DNA of 64,000 bases, from NCBI RefSeq assembly GCF_014230055.1, contig NZ_JACHVA010000124.1, forward strand, positions 1-64,000, written 5' to 3'. This document shows, in pieces, positions 54,317 through 63,056 of this stretch. Within the stretch, counting starts at the first letter, position 1, and every line of letters starts with the position of its first letter. Source of the stretch: Puniceicoccus vermicola (lineage in GTDB: Bacteria; Verrucomicrobiota; Verrucomicrobiia; Opitutales; Puniceicoccaceae). A model generated the notes under the pieces. The model searched no databases. It saw only the letters and a list, made by a program, of their open reading frames with translations, and was not told where the DNA came from. The translations under genes and the position numbers were made by a program.

Positions 54317-55867
54317 TTACGAATTCCAGGGCGGAATGGGACGCCACGGTGTTTGGGCGGTGTATTGATCGAGCAACTGCCGCAGCAGCTCCGCCCGCAG
54401 AGACTGGTGGGCAGGTTCGTCCCAGAGGTTGTGGAGTTCGTCGGGATCCGTTTGGCGGTCGAACAATTCGCCCCATGGTTGCCCGGCGTAGGTGGTGATG
54501 CGGTAACGGGTGGTGACCAGGCAACGCGGGCGCAGGCCGGTGCCAGGGTCGTCGTTTTCAATGACCACGCTGTCGCGGATGGTCGCCTGATCGTCGCTGA
54601 GCAAAGGCCGCCAGCTTCGTCCGCCATACAGCGGGATTGGCTGAACGCTGCCCCGCTCGAACGGGGTGGTGGCTTCCTCCCATTCGCTGCCGGGCATCGT
54701 AACCCCGGCGAAATCGAGCAGGCTCGGCATGAGATCAATTTGGCTGATCAATGACTCGCTCTTTCGACCGCCCGGCATGCCCGGTGCGGCGACGATGGTG
54801 GGGATACGCACGCAACCTTCAAACGTGTAGAACGATTTCCAGAGCAGGCCGTGGTCGCCCATCATGTCGCCGTGATCGGAAACAAATAGGACCACCGTAT
54901 TGTTCCAAAGGTTGTTCCGTTCCAGGGCATCGAAAACCCGGCCAAGCTCTGCGTCCAGATGGCTGACCATGCCTAAGGTCAGCGCGATCATCTCCCTTGT
55001 CTTCGTGTCGGTAAGGTTCGCGTTGTTGGTGCCGTTCGGATGGATGTCGCCGTTGAACACCCGCTGATATATGGGAGGTAAATTGTCGGATTCGCCGGAG
55101 TTGCGCGGCGGAAGCGGTATATCGGCAGGGTCGTACATCGTGTCATACGGAGCCGGGGGCGCGACAGGGTAGTGGGGATCCGGGATCGAGCAGTAGGCAA
55201 AAAACGGGTGATCGGGATTGCCCGCCGCAGCGTCGATAAAGGCCGCCGTGGAGTCCGCGATGTATCGGTTGTAATGCATCTCGACGGGCAGCGCCATACG
55301 ATAGCATTGACTGGCTACACAGGCCGGTTCTCGGGCGAGGTTGGGTTGGAGCATGGCAGGGTCGCCGCCCTGATCCCTGAGCCACTGAATGTATTCTCCG
55401 AACACGAATGAGGTGTGTCCGCCGACGAAGTCCACGGATTCAAAGCCGAAATAAGGCGTGGGGAATTCCGTAAAGTCGCCCCGGTTCCATGCTTCCATGT
55501 CTTCGGGGAAGCGGCTGGCGTCGGGTGTCTCGAGCTTTGGAACGTAGGGCGTGAGATGCAGTTTGCCTGCGGCGTGTGTGCGATAGCCTACGGCGTTCAG
55601 CACCTGCGGTAGACAGGGCAGGTTTGCATGGGGATATTGCCCGTTGAAACGCACGCCATGGTCGCGGGGTAGGAGGCCCGTGAACATGCTGGTGCGGGCG
55701 GGCATGCAGATCGGGTTGTTGCAATAGGAGCGGTTGAACACGGTCCCCAGCGAAGCCAGTCGATCAAGATTGGGCGTCTGCACCAATGGATGTCCCGCAC
55801 AACCCATGTGACCGGCCCGCATCTGATCGACACAGATCAGCAGAATGTTGGGTTGATGTTGCTGCAT
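54317..55867 (-). CDS. Formylglycine-dependent sulfatase with CMPAR motif
   Basis: The protein has 516 residues from the ATG at 55867 (MQQHQPNILLICVDQMRAGH); a longer frame to 56080 runs into the neighbouring gene and is rejected. The activation site is CMPAR (54-58), followed by TSMFTGLLPRDHG. The later blocks are AAGKLHLTPY, FVSDHGDMMGDHGLLWKS and ELFDRQTDPDELHNLW. The DHGDxxGDHG block is like that of phosphonate/choline sulfatase-like enzymes. No signal peptide is present. The shared A/T-rich motif lies 40 nt upstream. It converges on the GH2 gene. It probably acts on a sulfated saccharide. Confidence 0.92.
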   Translation of the reverse strand: MQQHQPNILLICVDQMRAGHMGCAGHPLVQTPNLDRLASLGTVFNRSYCNNPICMPARTSMFTGLLPRDHGVRFNGQYPHANLPCLPQVLNAVGYRTHAAGKLHLTPYVPKLETPDASRFPEDMEAWNRGDFTEFPTPYFGFESVDFVGGHTSFVFGEYIQWLRDQGGDPAMLQPNLAREPACVASQCYRMALPVEMHYNRYIADSTAAFIDAAAGNPDHPFFAYCSIPDPHYPVAPPAPYDTMYDPADIPLPPRNSGESDNLPPIYQRVFNGDIHPNGTNNANLTDTKTREMIALTLGMVSHLDAELGRVFDALERNNLWNNTVVLFVSDHGDMMGDHGLLWKSFYTFEGCVRIPTIVAAPGMPGGRKSESLISQIDLMPSLLDFAGVTMPGSEWEEATTPFERGSVQPIPLYGGRSWRPLLSDDQATIRDSVVIENDDPGTGLRPRCLVTTRYRITTYAGQPWGELFDRQTDPDELHNLWDEPAHQSLRAELLRQLLDQYTAQTPWRPIPPWNS

Positions 55868-55907
55868 GAAATTCCTTGTCCGACAATGCTCCGTCTGGGG
55901 TTCGTCC

Positions 55908-55924
55908 GTCAAATAGTTGTTCTC
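55908..55924 (-). promoter_or_regulatory. Shared upstream motif (gagaacaactatttgac)
   Basis: On the complement it follows aacaata and ends 40 nt before the sulfatase ATG. It is a strong match. Confidence 0.5.
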
Positions 55925-56042
55925 TATTGTTTTGTTTTTTGCATTGCGATGGATCCCGGCTGACTGAGGATGGCTGAGGCCTTCAAGAGAGAGACCGGGC
56001 CCCTCAGAGCGGAATTGGTCGAGTGATCCAGACCCGAAGGTG

Positions 56043-56750
56043 TCAATCGGGTAGGGTTGACTCTGCCTCGACCGAGTCAAAAATGTTCTTCACCCGGATC
56101 TTCTTGCTATCACCATACAATAGCACAATGCACCTCTGATCCTGATACACTGGCCAAAATGCCGAATAGAAAGCCTTCCAGTCACCCCCGGGTTGTTCCT
56201 GTTTAATGATCGCCACTGTCGCTCCGGTGCCCTTTTCTGCGCTGATCCGATGGGGCAGTGCGGCGCCGGGGGTAAGGAGGATTGGCTCGGTTCCTGCGCC
56301 CACCTGTAGTGCCACCGTCGTCTCGGTGGCATTGATGAAGAACCAATCGTCGCTCCTCGCACCGACGAAATCGTCAGGGACTGCAAAAAACTCGGCGTTT
56401 CCCCGGACGATCATGCCCACTAGCAAAATACTCGTCGCCCCGGGTGGTACATTTACCGATCTGGCAATCACAGGCTCTCCCGCTTCATCGAGCTTATTGC
56501 CGAACAGGGGTAACGGGTTCGCCGCTTGTGCGCGAACCGGTTTCCCGGGGCCGTTGAGTCCGAAAACAAGCGGTTCGAGTCCTTTCGATCCCCGGACGAA
56601 AAATTCAGGCAGATCCTCCGCACTCGGTGCCAGCATCATCCCTCTCATCATCAAGGTTTCCTCATCGGCGAGGGACGTCGATGCGCACAAGAATGCTGCC
56701 AGCCCCACTGCGAGAACTCTACGGAGTCGATAGGATAGGGGGGGAGGCAT
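56043..56750 (-). CDS. Secreted protein of unknown function, coupled to the pilin-like gene
   Basis: This 235-residue protein has a clear signal peptide, RRVLAVGLAAFLCASTSLAD. The mature part is beta-rich and rich in Pro, Gly and Asn (VNVPPGATSILLVGMIV; FFINATETTVALQVGAG), with no motif I recognise. It starts 2 bp after the stop codon of the pilin-like protein on the same strand, so the two are almost certainly translated together. A partner or accessory role for that protein is the natural inference. Its 3' end reaches the region upstream of the sulfatase at 54317, whose motif and promoter are outside this gene. Confidence 0.72.
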   Translation of the reverse strand: MPPPLSYRLRRVLAVGLAAFLCASTSLADEETLMMRGMMLAPSAEDLPEFFVRGSKGLEPLVFGLNGPGKPVRAQAANPLPLFGNKLDEAGEPVIARSVNVPPGATSILLVGMIVRGNAEFFAVPDDFVGARSDDWFFINATETTVALQVGAGTEPILLTPGAALPHRISAEKGTGATVAIIKQEQPGGDWKAFYSAFWPVYQDQRCIVLLYGDSKKIRVKNIFDSVEAESTLPD

Positions 56751-56752
56751 TA

Positions 56753-59700
56753 TTAAATTTCTTCAGGGTGTAACCAACGGAAGGAGAGCAAACGAAAGCT
56801 ACGACCGAACGGGCTGCTGGGACGCTCCAGCTCCTCAAGCGTGGAATTTCCCCCGGCGGGATTCGTTACTGGATCGGGGAAGCGTTGCACTATCGCTTCG
56901 CACCAGGATCGTGCTGTGACCTCGCCAGTCGGGCTCTTCGCCTCCCCATAGGAACGGATCGTAAACGTATCTGACCGAACTTGCATGAACGGCGAAAGCG
57001 CTTGCAGGATATCGCCTTGAAGGAGCTGCCCCGGATACCCCGCACCTTGGGTCGTTCCCGACGGGATGTGGGTGCCGGTGACCGCGTTGCCGAACATTGC
57101 GAGACTGGAATTCTCGGACACGTTGTTCACCGTCGCATCCAAGGCGGCTTGGAGCGCGCCCGCTTTTCCGAGGTCGCCATTGACGAGCTTCCGGTTGACG
57201 AACTCACCGAGACTGCGGAACGGACCGCGTTCCTTGACTTCGACGACGATCGCTTCTGCGAGCTGCCGCACTTCCGCTGGGGAGAGTTCACGGAAGCCCA
57301 TCCAGTAATTTTCATTCAAACCACCGCTCTCCATTCCGTCACCGTAGAGGGATTTTACCCGCGGAAACCGAACTCCCTCCACCGCATCGAATCCCGTAAT
57401 CATCCCGAAGTTGTCGGTTTTTTCGATCGGCAGATTCAGGGTGCCCGACAGGAATGCTTCCCACGCGTCCACGGAAGAGGAATTGACGTTGAAAGCTCCA
57501 TCTACCAGCACGTGCCCGGCGTTGTGATAGACCGCTCGATCATGGTCGGTGAGTGTCTCCTTGCTGAAAGTGGAACCGACCGGTTCGTAGGGAATGAACC
57601 GCGGGTTCGGTAGAAACTGTGTTCGGTCTAGCAATGCCTCGTAGTCCCAGGTCGGCTCGGCCTTCCCTCCGGCCGCCGTGTTGTTGTCATTCGCCTGCGG
57701 GATCGTGGTGAAAATGTAGCTGTCCCAAATCTCCTCGTTCACCAAGTAGGACGCATCATAAATGTCAAAACTTCCCGTGATCGCCCATTCGTCTGGCATT
57801 CCCGGGTTATCGCTAAAGGTGTCTTGGATGCTGTTCTTCCACTCATCCAGCGGGATGCGCGGGTTCGCGTAGGAGTTCCCTACGATATAGGTCGGCTCGT
57901 AGCTGAAGCGCCCTGCCGAGGCATGTTGCAACTGCCCGAGAGAGACCAGGTCTTCCCGCGGAATGTCGAACAAAATCACGCGGTCGAAACCGTCTTCCTG
58001 GGTTCGTCCTCCTCCCATGAATAGATAGCCTTCTTGGTTGTCTGGAGCCGGGCTGGACTGGATGATATCTTTGTTTTCCTTGATCTCCGGATCCATACTG
58101 TAAGCTGCCAGAACGTCCACACCGAGGGGGGAGTCCCACCGTGGGTTGTTCCACTGCGCACGGATGTTTGCATCGATGATCGGGCGGATTGTGGATTCCG
58201 GCTCGCGAGTGGTCCGAAGGGCGAAGCTAAGACCCGGTCGGTTGTTGATCCTACTATTTTCCAAGGTAGCTTCGTAAGCGAGGCCGGGTCTTTCCGTCCC
58301 CGGGACCTTATGTTCCCTCTTGGGCGGCCCTCCGTCGCCGGTAATTCGTGAATGCGTATAGGGTGCGAAAAAGAGCTGCGCGACTTCCCGGTCAGGATTG
58401 TCATTGGGATAGCCCAAGCTTTCATCGAGGCCGTGAAACATGGTGGCGGTCTCGAACACGAACTCAATGGTGGCGTTTTCACTGCCATCGAGGGGTGCGG
58501 TCGTATCAAAGTTTCTGAAAACGCTTTGTGTCGTAAGATTCCGGACGTTCGGGCTGTAAGCTTTGTTATCCACCTCAGTTCCCGCCAGTTTGTCGCTGTC
58601 AAAGGCAAACAGCTGGCTCCGGCCCGGATCAATCAAATGATTGTTGGCGTTGGATTCCAGCTTTGTGGAAAACCCGGTAACTCGACTCAGGTCTACGATT
58701 GCGTTGTCGTCGTCTGTATATTGAACGCCATCCACCGTAAATCGTATTTGGGGGTAATTGAGAATGCGGGGGCCCCGGGCAAACCCGAAGTTAACCGCGC
58801 CTCCCTGAATGTTCAATCCCACGTTATAGGGATTGTAATGACCTACCCAAAGCTGGGAGCGTGTCTTCAGCCTTGTCGGATTGCCCGGGTTGTAATCAAA
58901 CCACGCGTATTGTTGCATTCGTGACAGCAAGGGAAAAATCGGGTTATGGACGTAGTTTTGCCCCCGAGAATTCTCCGAGAAATTGGGAGGGGCTTGCGAT
59001 TCGATAGGAGTCCAGGCCGAAATATAGGTGTCGTAGGGTTGCGGAAATTCGTGAGGTCCGACCTGACCTCTCGCAATGCGACCGGCCAACTGGCTGCCTC
59101 CCCGCCAAGGCTGCATGAAGTTCGGGCTCCTCTTGTTGAATGTATTGATATCAAGAACCGGAACCTCTGCGGTGTCATGGATGTGTATCCATTTTTTGAT
59201 ATTGTAATACTGCCGGAAAATATCCCAGTGGATATAGTCGTTTGGGAATTCCGAGCGTTTTTCGCTGTCTACCACGAGATGATCGGAATCGGCGTTTTCC
59301 GCAAAAAGCTCGCTGTAAACGTCGAGGCCCACGTTCGGATCATCTTCAAATGCGATCGTCAGATCCCGTTTCAATCCTCCCTTTCTGACGTCGGCCAGGA
59401 CTCCGAGGGATGTTCCTGTGTAGCCGAAATACTTCCGCTTCGCGACACTTCGATCAAGCCCCAGCAGGAGAAGATCCGTGGAGGAGCCGATCTTGCTGTA
59501 ACGTGCGAGGTCCGAATCGCCCCTATCGAGAAGCGCATCCATGTCGGTGAGGTTCCCGAGTTGATACGTTCCGGGAAGCATGCTCCCGCCCAGAAGGTCG
59601 TTGACGGGGCGGTCATTGCGAACTTCCGGGCTGGATGCGGCTAGCTGCGCTTTTAATCCGTTGTCATCCACCATGTAGGCGTATCCGCCAGAGGAAGCGC

Positions 59701-60217
59701 CCGTTCCGCCAGGGATGGGGACAATGCCGGCTTCCAGCGGTTCGCCTCCGGTGAGAGCCAGGTCAAAGGTTTCGCCGCCAAAAAGAATGACTGGGTCGTT
59801 GAAAACGGAGTCGATCTGGTCGCTGGCGTCCAAGTTTATGTTCAGACCGGATGCAAGCCATGTCACCTGATTGATGTCGAAGGCTGGTGAGTCACTCGGG
59901 GCTGCTCCCACCCACCATGCGCGACTGCCCGAAATGCTCCCGCCGCCCAGCGCTTCTGCTCGGGCAGTGATTCGCTGGTCGGGGCCGAGTTGCTGCTGAA
60001 GTTGACTCAGTGCCACCAGTGTTCCCAAGCGGGCGTTCGCCTGCGCCGCCCGGATCTCAGTTTCGGCGCGGGACTGCTGGAGGTTGACCGAGGTTAGCCC
60101 GAAAAGCCCGACCACGAGAAGGATCAGAAACGCCATCAGCGTGAGCGATATCACGAGCGCGAAGCCGTCCCGGGGGGCGGCGGATATGGCCGATAAACTG
60201 GGGGGGGTGGAAGTCAT
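56753..60217 (-). CDS. Verru_Chthon cassette protein A-type pilin-like protein
   Basis: This is a 1,154-residue protein. The head DGFALVISLTLMAFLILLVV (residues about 17-36) is a prepilin/PilX-like segment with a transmembrane helix, followed by QLQQQLGPDQRITARAEALGG and SRAWWVGAAPSD. This pattern marks Verru_Chthon cassette protein A, a family described only in Verrucomicrobiota and usually encoded next to three or four smaller pilin-like proteins B to E (from memory of the family description). The remainder is a long exported region rich in Asn, Asp and Tyr. The start ATG at 60217 follows the shared motif by 38 nt. No cassette proteins B to E are found here. It may build a surface or secretion-associated structure. 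Confidence 0.8.
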   Translation of the reverse strand: MTSTPPSLSAISAAPRDGFALVISLTLMAFLILLVVGLFGLTSVNLQQSRAETEIRAAQANARLGTLVALSQLQQQLGPDQRITARAEALGGGSISGSRAWWVGAAPSDSPAFDINQVTWLASGLNINLDASDQIDSVFNDPVILFGGETFDLALTGGEPLEAGIVPIPGGTGASSGGYAYMVDDNGLKAQLAASSPEVRNDRPVNDLLGGSMLPGTYQLGNLTDMDALLDRGDSDLARYSKIGSSTDLLLLGLDRSVAKRKYFGYTGTSLGVLADVRKGGLKRDLTIAFEDDPNVGLDVYSELFAENADSDHLVVDSEKRSEFPNDYIHWDIFRQYYNIKKWIHIHDTAEVPVLDINTFNKRSPNFMQPWRGGSQLAGRIARGQVGPHEFPQPYDTYISAWTPIESQAPPNFSENSRGQNYVHNPIFPLLSRMQQYAWFDYNPGNPTRLKTRSQLWVGHYNPYNVGLNIQGGAVNFGFARGPRILNYPQIRFTVDGVQYTDDDNAIVDLSRVTGFSTKLESNANNHLIDPGRSQLFAFDSDKLAGTEVDNKAYSPNVRNLTTQSVFRNFDTTAPLDGSENATIEFVFETATMFHGLDESLGYPNDNPDREVAQLFFAPYTHSRITGDGGPPKREHKVPGTERPGLAYEATLENSRINNRPGLSFALRTTREPESTIRPIIDANIRAQWNNPRWDSPLGVDVLAAYSMDPEIKENKDIIQSSPAPDNQEGYLFMGGGRTQEDGFDRVILFDIPREDLVSLGQLQHASAGRFSYEPTYIVGNSYANPRIPLDEWKNSIQDTFSDNPGMPDEWAITGSFDIYDASYLVNEEIWDSYIFTTIPQANDNNTAAGGKAEPTWDYEALLDRTQFLPNPRFIPYEPVGSTFSKETLTDHDRAVYHNAGHVLVDGAFNVNSSSVDAWEAFLSGTLNLPIEKTDNFGMITGFDAVEGVRFPRVKSLYGDGMESGGLNENYWMGFRELSPAEVRQLAEAIVVEVKERGPFRSLGEFVNRKLVNGDLGKAGALQAALDATVNNVSENSSLAMFGNAVTGTHIPSGTTQGAGYPGQLLQGDILQALSPFMQVRSDTFTIRSYGEAKSPTGEVTARSWCEAIVQRFPDPVTNPAGGNSTLEELERPSSPFGRSFRLLSFRWLHPEEI

Positions 60218-60255
60218 GTAACGACCTTTAGAGTTTCGGGGTAGAAAGGCATTCG

Positions 60256-60272
60256 GTCAAGCGTTTGTTCCC
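60256..60272 (-). promoter_or_regulatory. Shared upstream motif (ggaacaaacgcttgacc)
   Basis: On the complement it follows aaagaatag and ends 38 nt before the pilin-like ATG. It is a strong match. Confidence 0.5.
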
Positions 60273-60486
60273 TATTCTTTCAGTATCCTCATTAAGGGCG
60301 GTAAAGTCGGTTCAGGTCAGGGATTGCCGAATGCAATTGTTAATAGGGCGATAAGGTAGCCGAAATCGCAAGATCTTGGAAGATCGGAACGGTGCTTCGA
60401 ACGCTCGGGTGTAGTTCATTCGATGGTCGTTATTCTGACGCGGCGATGGTAATAGGGCCTTGCTTCGGGAACGGGACGGGGAAGGT

Positions 60487-60602
60487 GGGGGGGCAGGAAT
60501 GTCCCCCCGCCGTTATTGTCCGTGTCTTTCGAAACGGAGCGGGGACGTTCCAGTCGGCGGTATTAGTCATTGCAGCAATGGAGCGGGGACATTCCTGTCC
60601 CC
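60487..60602. repeat. Inverted and direct repeat of ggggacattcctgtcccc type
   Basis: The segment near 60487-60508 (gggcaggaatgtcccc) is the reverse complement of that at 60585-60602 (ggggacattcctgtcccc), and gcggggacgttccag at 60540-60554 is a third, direct variant. It looks like a mobile or REP-like dispersed repeat. Confidence 0.65.
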
Positions 60603-60624
60603 GGTGTCTTCGGGATGTTTTCTT

Positions 60625-60655
60625 ACTCGTGATCTTATTCGTAATCGATTACGGT
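60625..60655. repeat. Degenerate TCGTAATC-type repeat
   Basis: The tract ttactcgtgatcttattcg with cgtaatcgattacgg is another copy of the dispersed repeat at 18887-18949. Confidence 0.55.
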
Positions 60656-60684
60656 TCTCCTGTCGATTCGGTCAGGGGCAAATC

Positions 60685-62643
60685 TCAGTTTGGCGGATCA
60701 CCCTGATCCGTAGCGGTCCGTGCCGACCTCTCCTGCGAAAGCGGGGCGGGGTCGAAGTCGCGCACCATCGTTGTTGGATAGAGGGTTTCAAAATCCTGCC
60801 AGTGGTCGAGCATGACATCCATTTTCTTCCGCAAGTCCCGCACCAGGTTCGGGCCAAGCACGAACACGCTTTCCTCTTCCGGGGCTGCGGCGTGTTCGAT
60901 GACCGGTTCTTCCGTGCTTTCGATCAGGCGAATCAACTCGGCGGTGTTGTCCAGTTCCTCGCGAGCGATCTTTCGCATGTTCAGTGCCCGTTGGTCGTAG
61001 ATGATGTTGTCGTCATAATCCATCTGGTTCGGCCCGTATTGCGAATGGTGCGCGATATCCAGCGAGTATTTGAACATGATGCAATTGCGCGCATTCGTGG
61101 CCAGACAGGCCAGCGCGGCCGTGCGGGTGGCCAGGAGCCGGACTCTTTTCGCGCCCCCTTTGGGTAGTTCCGCGGCGAGCGCCTGCAAATCCCCGGCGAC
61201 TCCCCGCAGGGTTCCGATGGCTTCCTGCAGAGCCCAGCGGGCCATCCACATTGCGGACTCTCCATTGAAACAGGACTTCCCCAGGATCATCCCCAGGTCC
61301 GGATTGTCTTTGTCTTTTTCCGCGGCAAAAATGAAATCCCGGTAGTGGGCGGTTTCTTCGGGTGTGAGTCCATGTGGGTCCGCAACCAGAGGACGGAGTA
61401 ACCATCGCGAACTCACCGTGGCAAAGTTGAATATCAGCCCCAGCCCTTTTTGGCGCACCTGCGCGGTGGCATGAATCGCGCCGCCGATTTTTTTCCACGC
61501 GCCGATCACTCTTTCGGCATGAGTCTCATCCTCACAGAAGGCCGTGGCGGCATCCAGTAGCGCTTCCGTGTTTTCGCGCAGGCCTTGGTCCGGATGGCGG
61601 AAATAGCTTTGGAGAAAAATCTCGGCGAGATCCAGGTCATGGATTCCGATCTGAACGCTCGCGCGGTCCACGACCTTTTTTGGGGTGTTGTAGATTTGTT
61701 GCAGCCCTTCAAGGAAAGAAATGGGGCTTCCCATCCCCACCACCGGGTAGGCCGGATGCCAGATTCCACCTCCAAACGACGCACCGGGACCGCCGGGGGT
61801 CTCCTCGGTTCCGTTGTTGCCGCTGACGAATATGCCACTGGGCAGCTTGGCGGCGATCGATGCCTTTAACTCGGGAGGGAACCCGGCGCTGTGAATGTTT
61901 AGCTCCATCCGGACCCCGGCCTCCGCGGCCCCGTCTTGGATGGCTTTGAGCCAGTCGGCGACGCGCTCGCCTCCGTCTCGGGTTCGGTGTTTTACCGGTC
62001 CATTGATTCCGGGATAGATGCAGGGCGTCCAGGGAACTCCGGCTCCCGAGTCGTTGCTCATGAACTGAAAGAAGTCCACCTCGGGAAACTGGGTGGAAAA
62101 CTCTTTCATCGCCCGGCGGTAGAGATCGAGCACTTCGGGCTCATCGATGGAGGGGGCGAAGTACGGACGTGAGGCAATTCGCCCCAATTCGCACTGGGCA
62201 CCTCTCCAGTGAGGATGGGCGCGATAAACCTCCTCTGGAAGCCAGAGGGGTTCTATGGTGTGGCAGACGCCCTTGAGGCCGTGCGAACGAAGAATCGACG
62301 TCTGTTGCTGGATGAAGTCTCGGCACTCCCGCGCATGCTCCGGCGATACCCAGGGGTGAAGCTCTTCCGGAGGACAGATGCGCAAAATAGCCGGTGTGGA
62401 ATTGCACCAGGCCGCATAGGGATCTTTATGATCGGGTAGCACCCATGAACCGCACCGGTAGGGTAGGTTCCCAACCCGGATATGGGTGGCCCCGGAGGCC
62501 GCCGCCAGTTCCACGCATCGCTTGAATGTCTCCAGGTCCGAGTGTGCGGCCTGTCCTTCTGCCAGGGTGAAGACCACTTTTCGCGACCCCAGACGTTCGC
62601 GGATTTCTGCGGGAGACGGGCTGTTTTTTAACGTTTGTTGCAT
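60685..62643 (-). CDS. Glycosidase-like TIM-barrel protein of unknown family
   Basis: This 652-residue protein has no signal peptide. An N-terminal barrel of about 390 residues is suggested by VELAAASGATHIRVGNLPYR, VYRAHPHWRGAQC, PEVDFFQFMSNDSGAGVPW and NIHSAGFPPEL, followed by GMGSPISFLEGLQQI. The remaining 250 residues are mostly helical (RQKGLGLIFNFATVSSRWLL; NCIMFKYSLDIAHHSQYG). It resembles barrels of hexosaminidase and glucuronidase type, but I do not recognise the family and can name no catalytic residues with confidence. The strong acidic cluster SNDSGAG could be catalytic. It is divergent from the sulfatase at 63057, with the shared motif on both sides of the gap. Confidence 0.65.
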   Translation of the reverse strand: MQQTLKNSPSPAEIRERLGSRKVVFTLAEGQAAHSDLETFKRCVELAAASGATHIRVGNLPYRCGSWVLPDHKDPYAAWCNSTPAILRICPPEELHPWVSPEHARECRDFIQQQTSILRSHGLKGVCHTIEPLWLPEEVYRAHPHWRGAQCELGRIASRPYFAPSIDEPEVLDLYRRAMKEFSTQFPEVDFFQFMSNDSGAGVPWTPCIYPGINGPVKHRTRDGGERVADWLKAIQDGAAEAGVRMELNIHSAGFPPELKASIAAKLPSGIFVSGNNGTEETPGGPGASFGGGIWHPAYPVVGMGSPISFLEGLQQIYNTPKKVVDRASVQIGIHDLDLAEIFLQSYFRHPDQGLRENTEALLDAATAFCEDETHAERVIGAWKKIGGAIHATAQVRQKGLGLIFNFATVSSRWLLRPLVADPHGLTPEETAHYRDFIFAAEKDKDNPDLGMILGKSCFNGESAMWMARWALQEAIGTLRGVAGDLQALAAELPKGGAKRVRLLATRTAALACLATNARNCIMFKYSLDIAHHSQYGPNQMDYDDNIIYDQRALNMRKIAREELDNTAELIRLIESTEEPVIEHAAAPEEESVFVLGPNLVRDLRKKMDVMLDHWQDFETLYPTTMVRDFDPAPLSQERSARTATDQGDPPN

Positions 62644-62797
62644 GATGCTTCAATAGGCTGATTCAAAAATGGCGACCTGAGCGGGAACCTGTGATGACCA
62701 CGGGAGTCCCTATTCGGGGAGTGTATTTCGGACATTTTGCTGATGTATTGAAATTTTTCGGAAGGGTATCGGATTTAAAGGTGAAGGGAGGTCGGAC

Positions 62798-62813
62798 GTC
62801 AATTAATATTCTC
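62798..62813 (-). promoter_or_regulatory. Shared upstream motif (gagaatattaattgac)
   Basis: On the complement it follows ggaataata and lies about 155 nt before the TIM-barrel gene start, further than usual. Confidence 0.45.
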
Positions 62814-62899
62814 TATTATTCCATAGTGGAAACTCGTATGGTCCTTGCGGATTGAGATTGCCGATGGGAATTCAGAGACTTCCAGGCACATTATAATAG

Positions 62900-62915
62900 G
62901 GAACAATTTATTGAC
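62900..62915 (+). promoter_or_regulatory. Shared upstream motif (ggaacaatttattgac)
   Basis: It follows ttataatag and lies about 140 nt before the sulfatase start at 63057. It is a strong match. Confidence 0.5.
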
Positions 62916-63056
62916 TAGGATAATGTTTAAGCGATAAGTCTTTGTCTGGATTTTCACTTTGGATCTTGACGGTGACTACCGTTTCGACCGGTCCGGCGTT
63001 GTTCCTTCTCATATGGATCGTTTCCGAACTCGCACTCTAAAGCTAATTTCATAAAA

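Larger units (their letters stand above)
60218..60684. other. Intergenic region with inverted repeats
   Basis: This is a 467-bp gap between two minus-strand genes. It contains the motif at 60256-60272, an inverted repeat pair (60487-60508, 60585-60602) and a TCGTAATC tract (60625-60655). No gene is supported. Confidence 0.55.
62644..63056. other. Divergent promoter region with two motif copies
   Basis: This 413-bp gap holds one copy of the upstream motif in each orientation (62798-62813 and 62900-62915). No other feature is supported. Confidence 0.6.
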
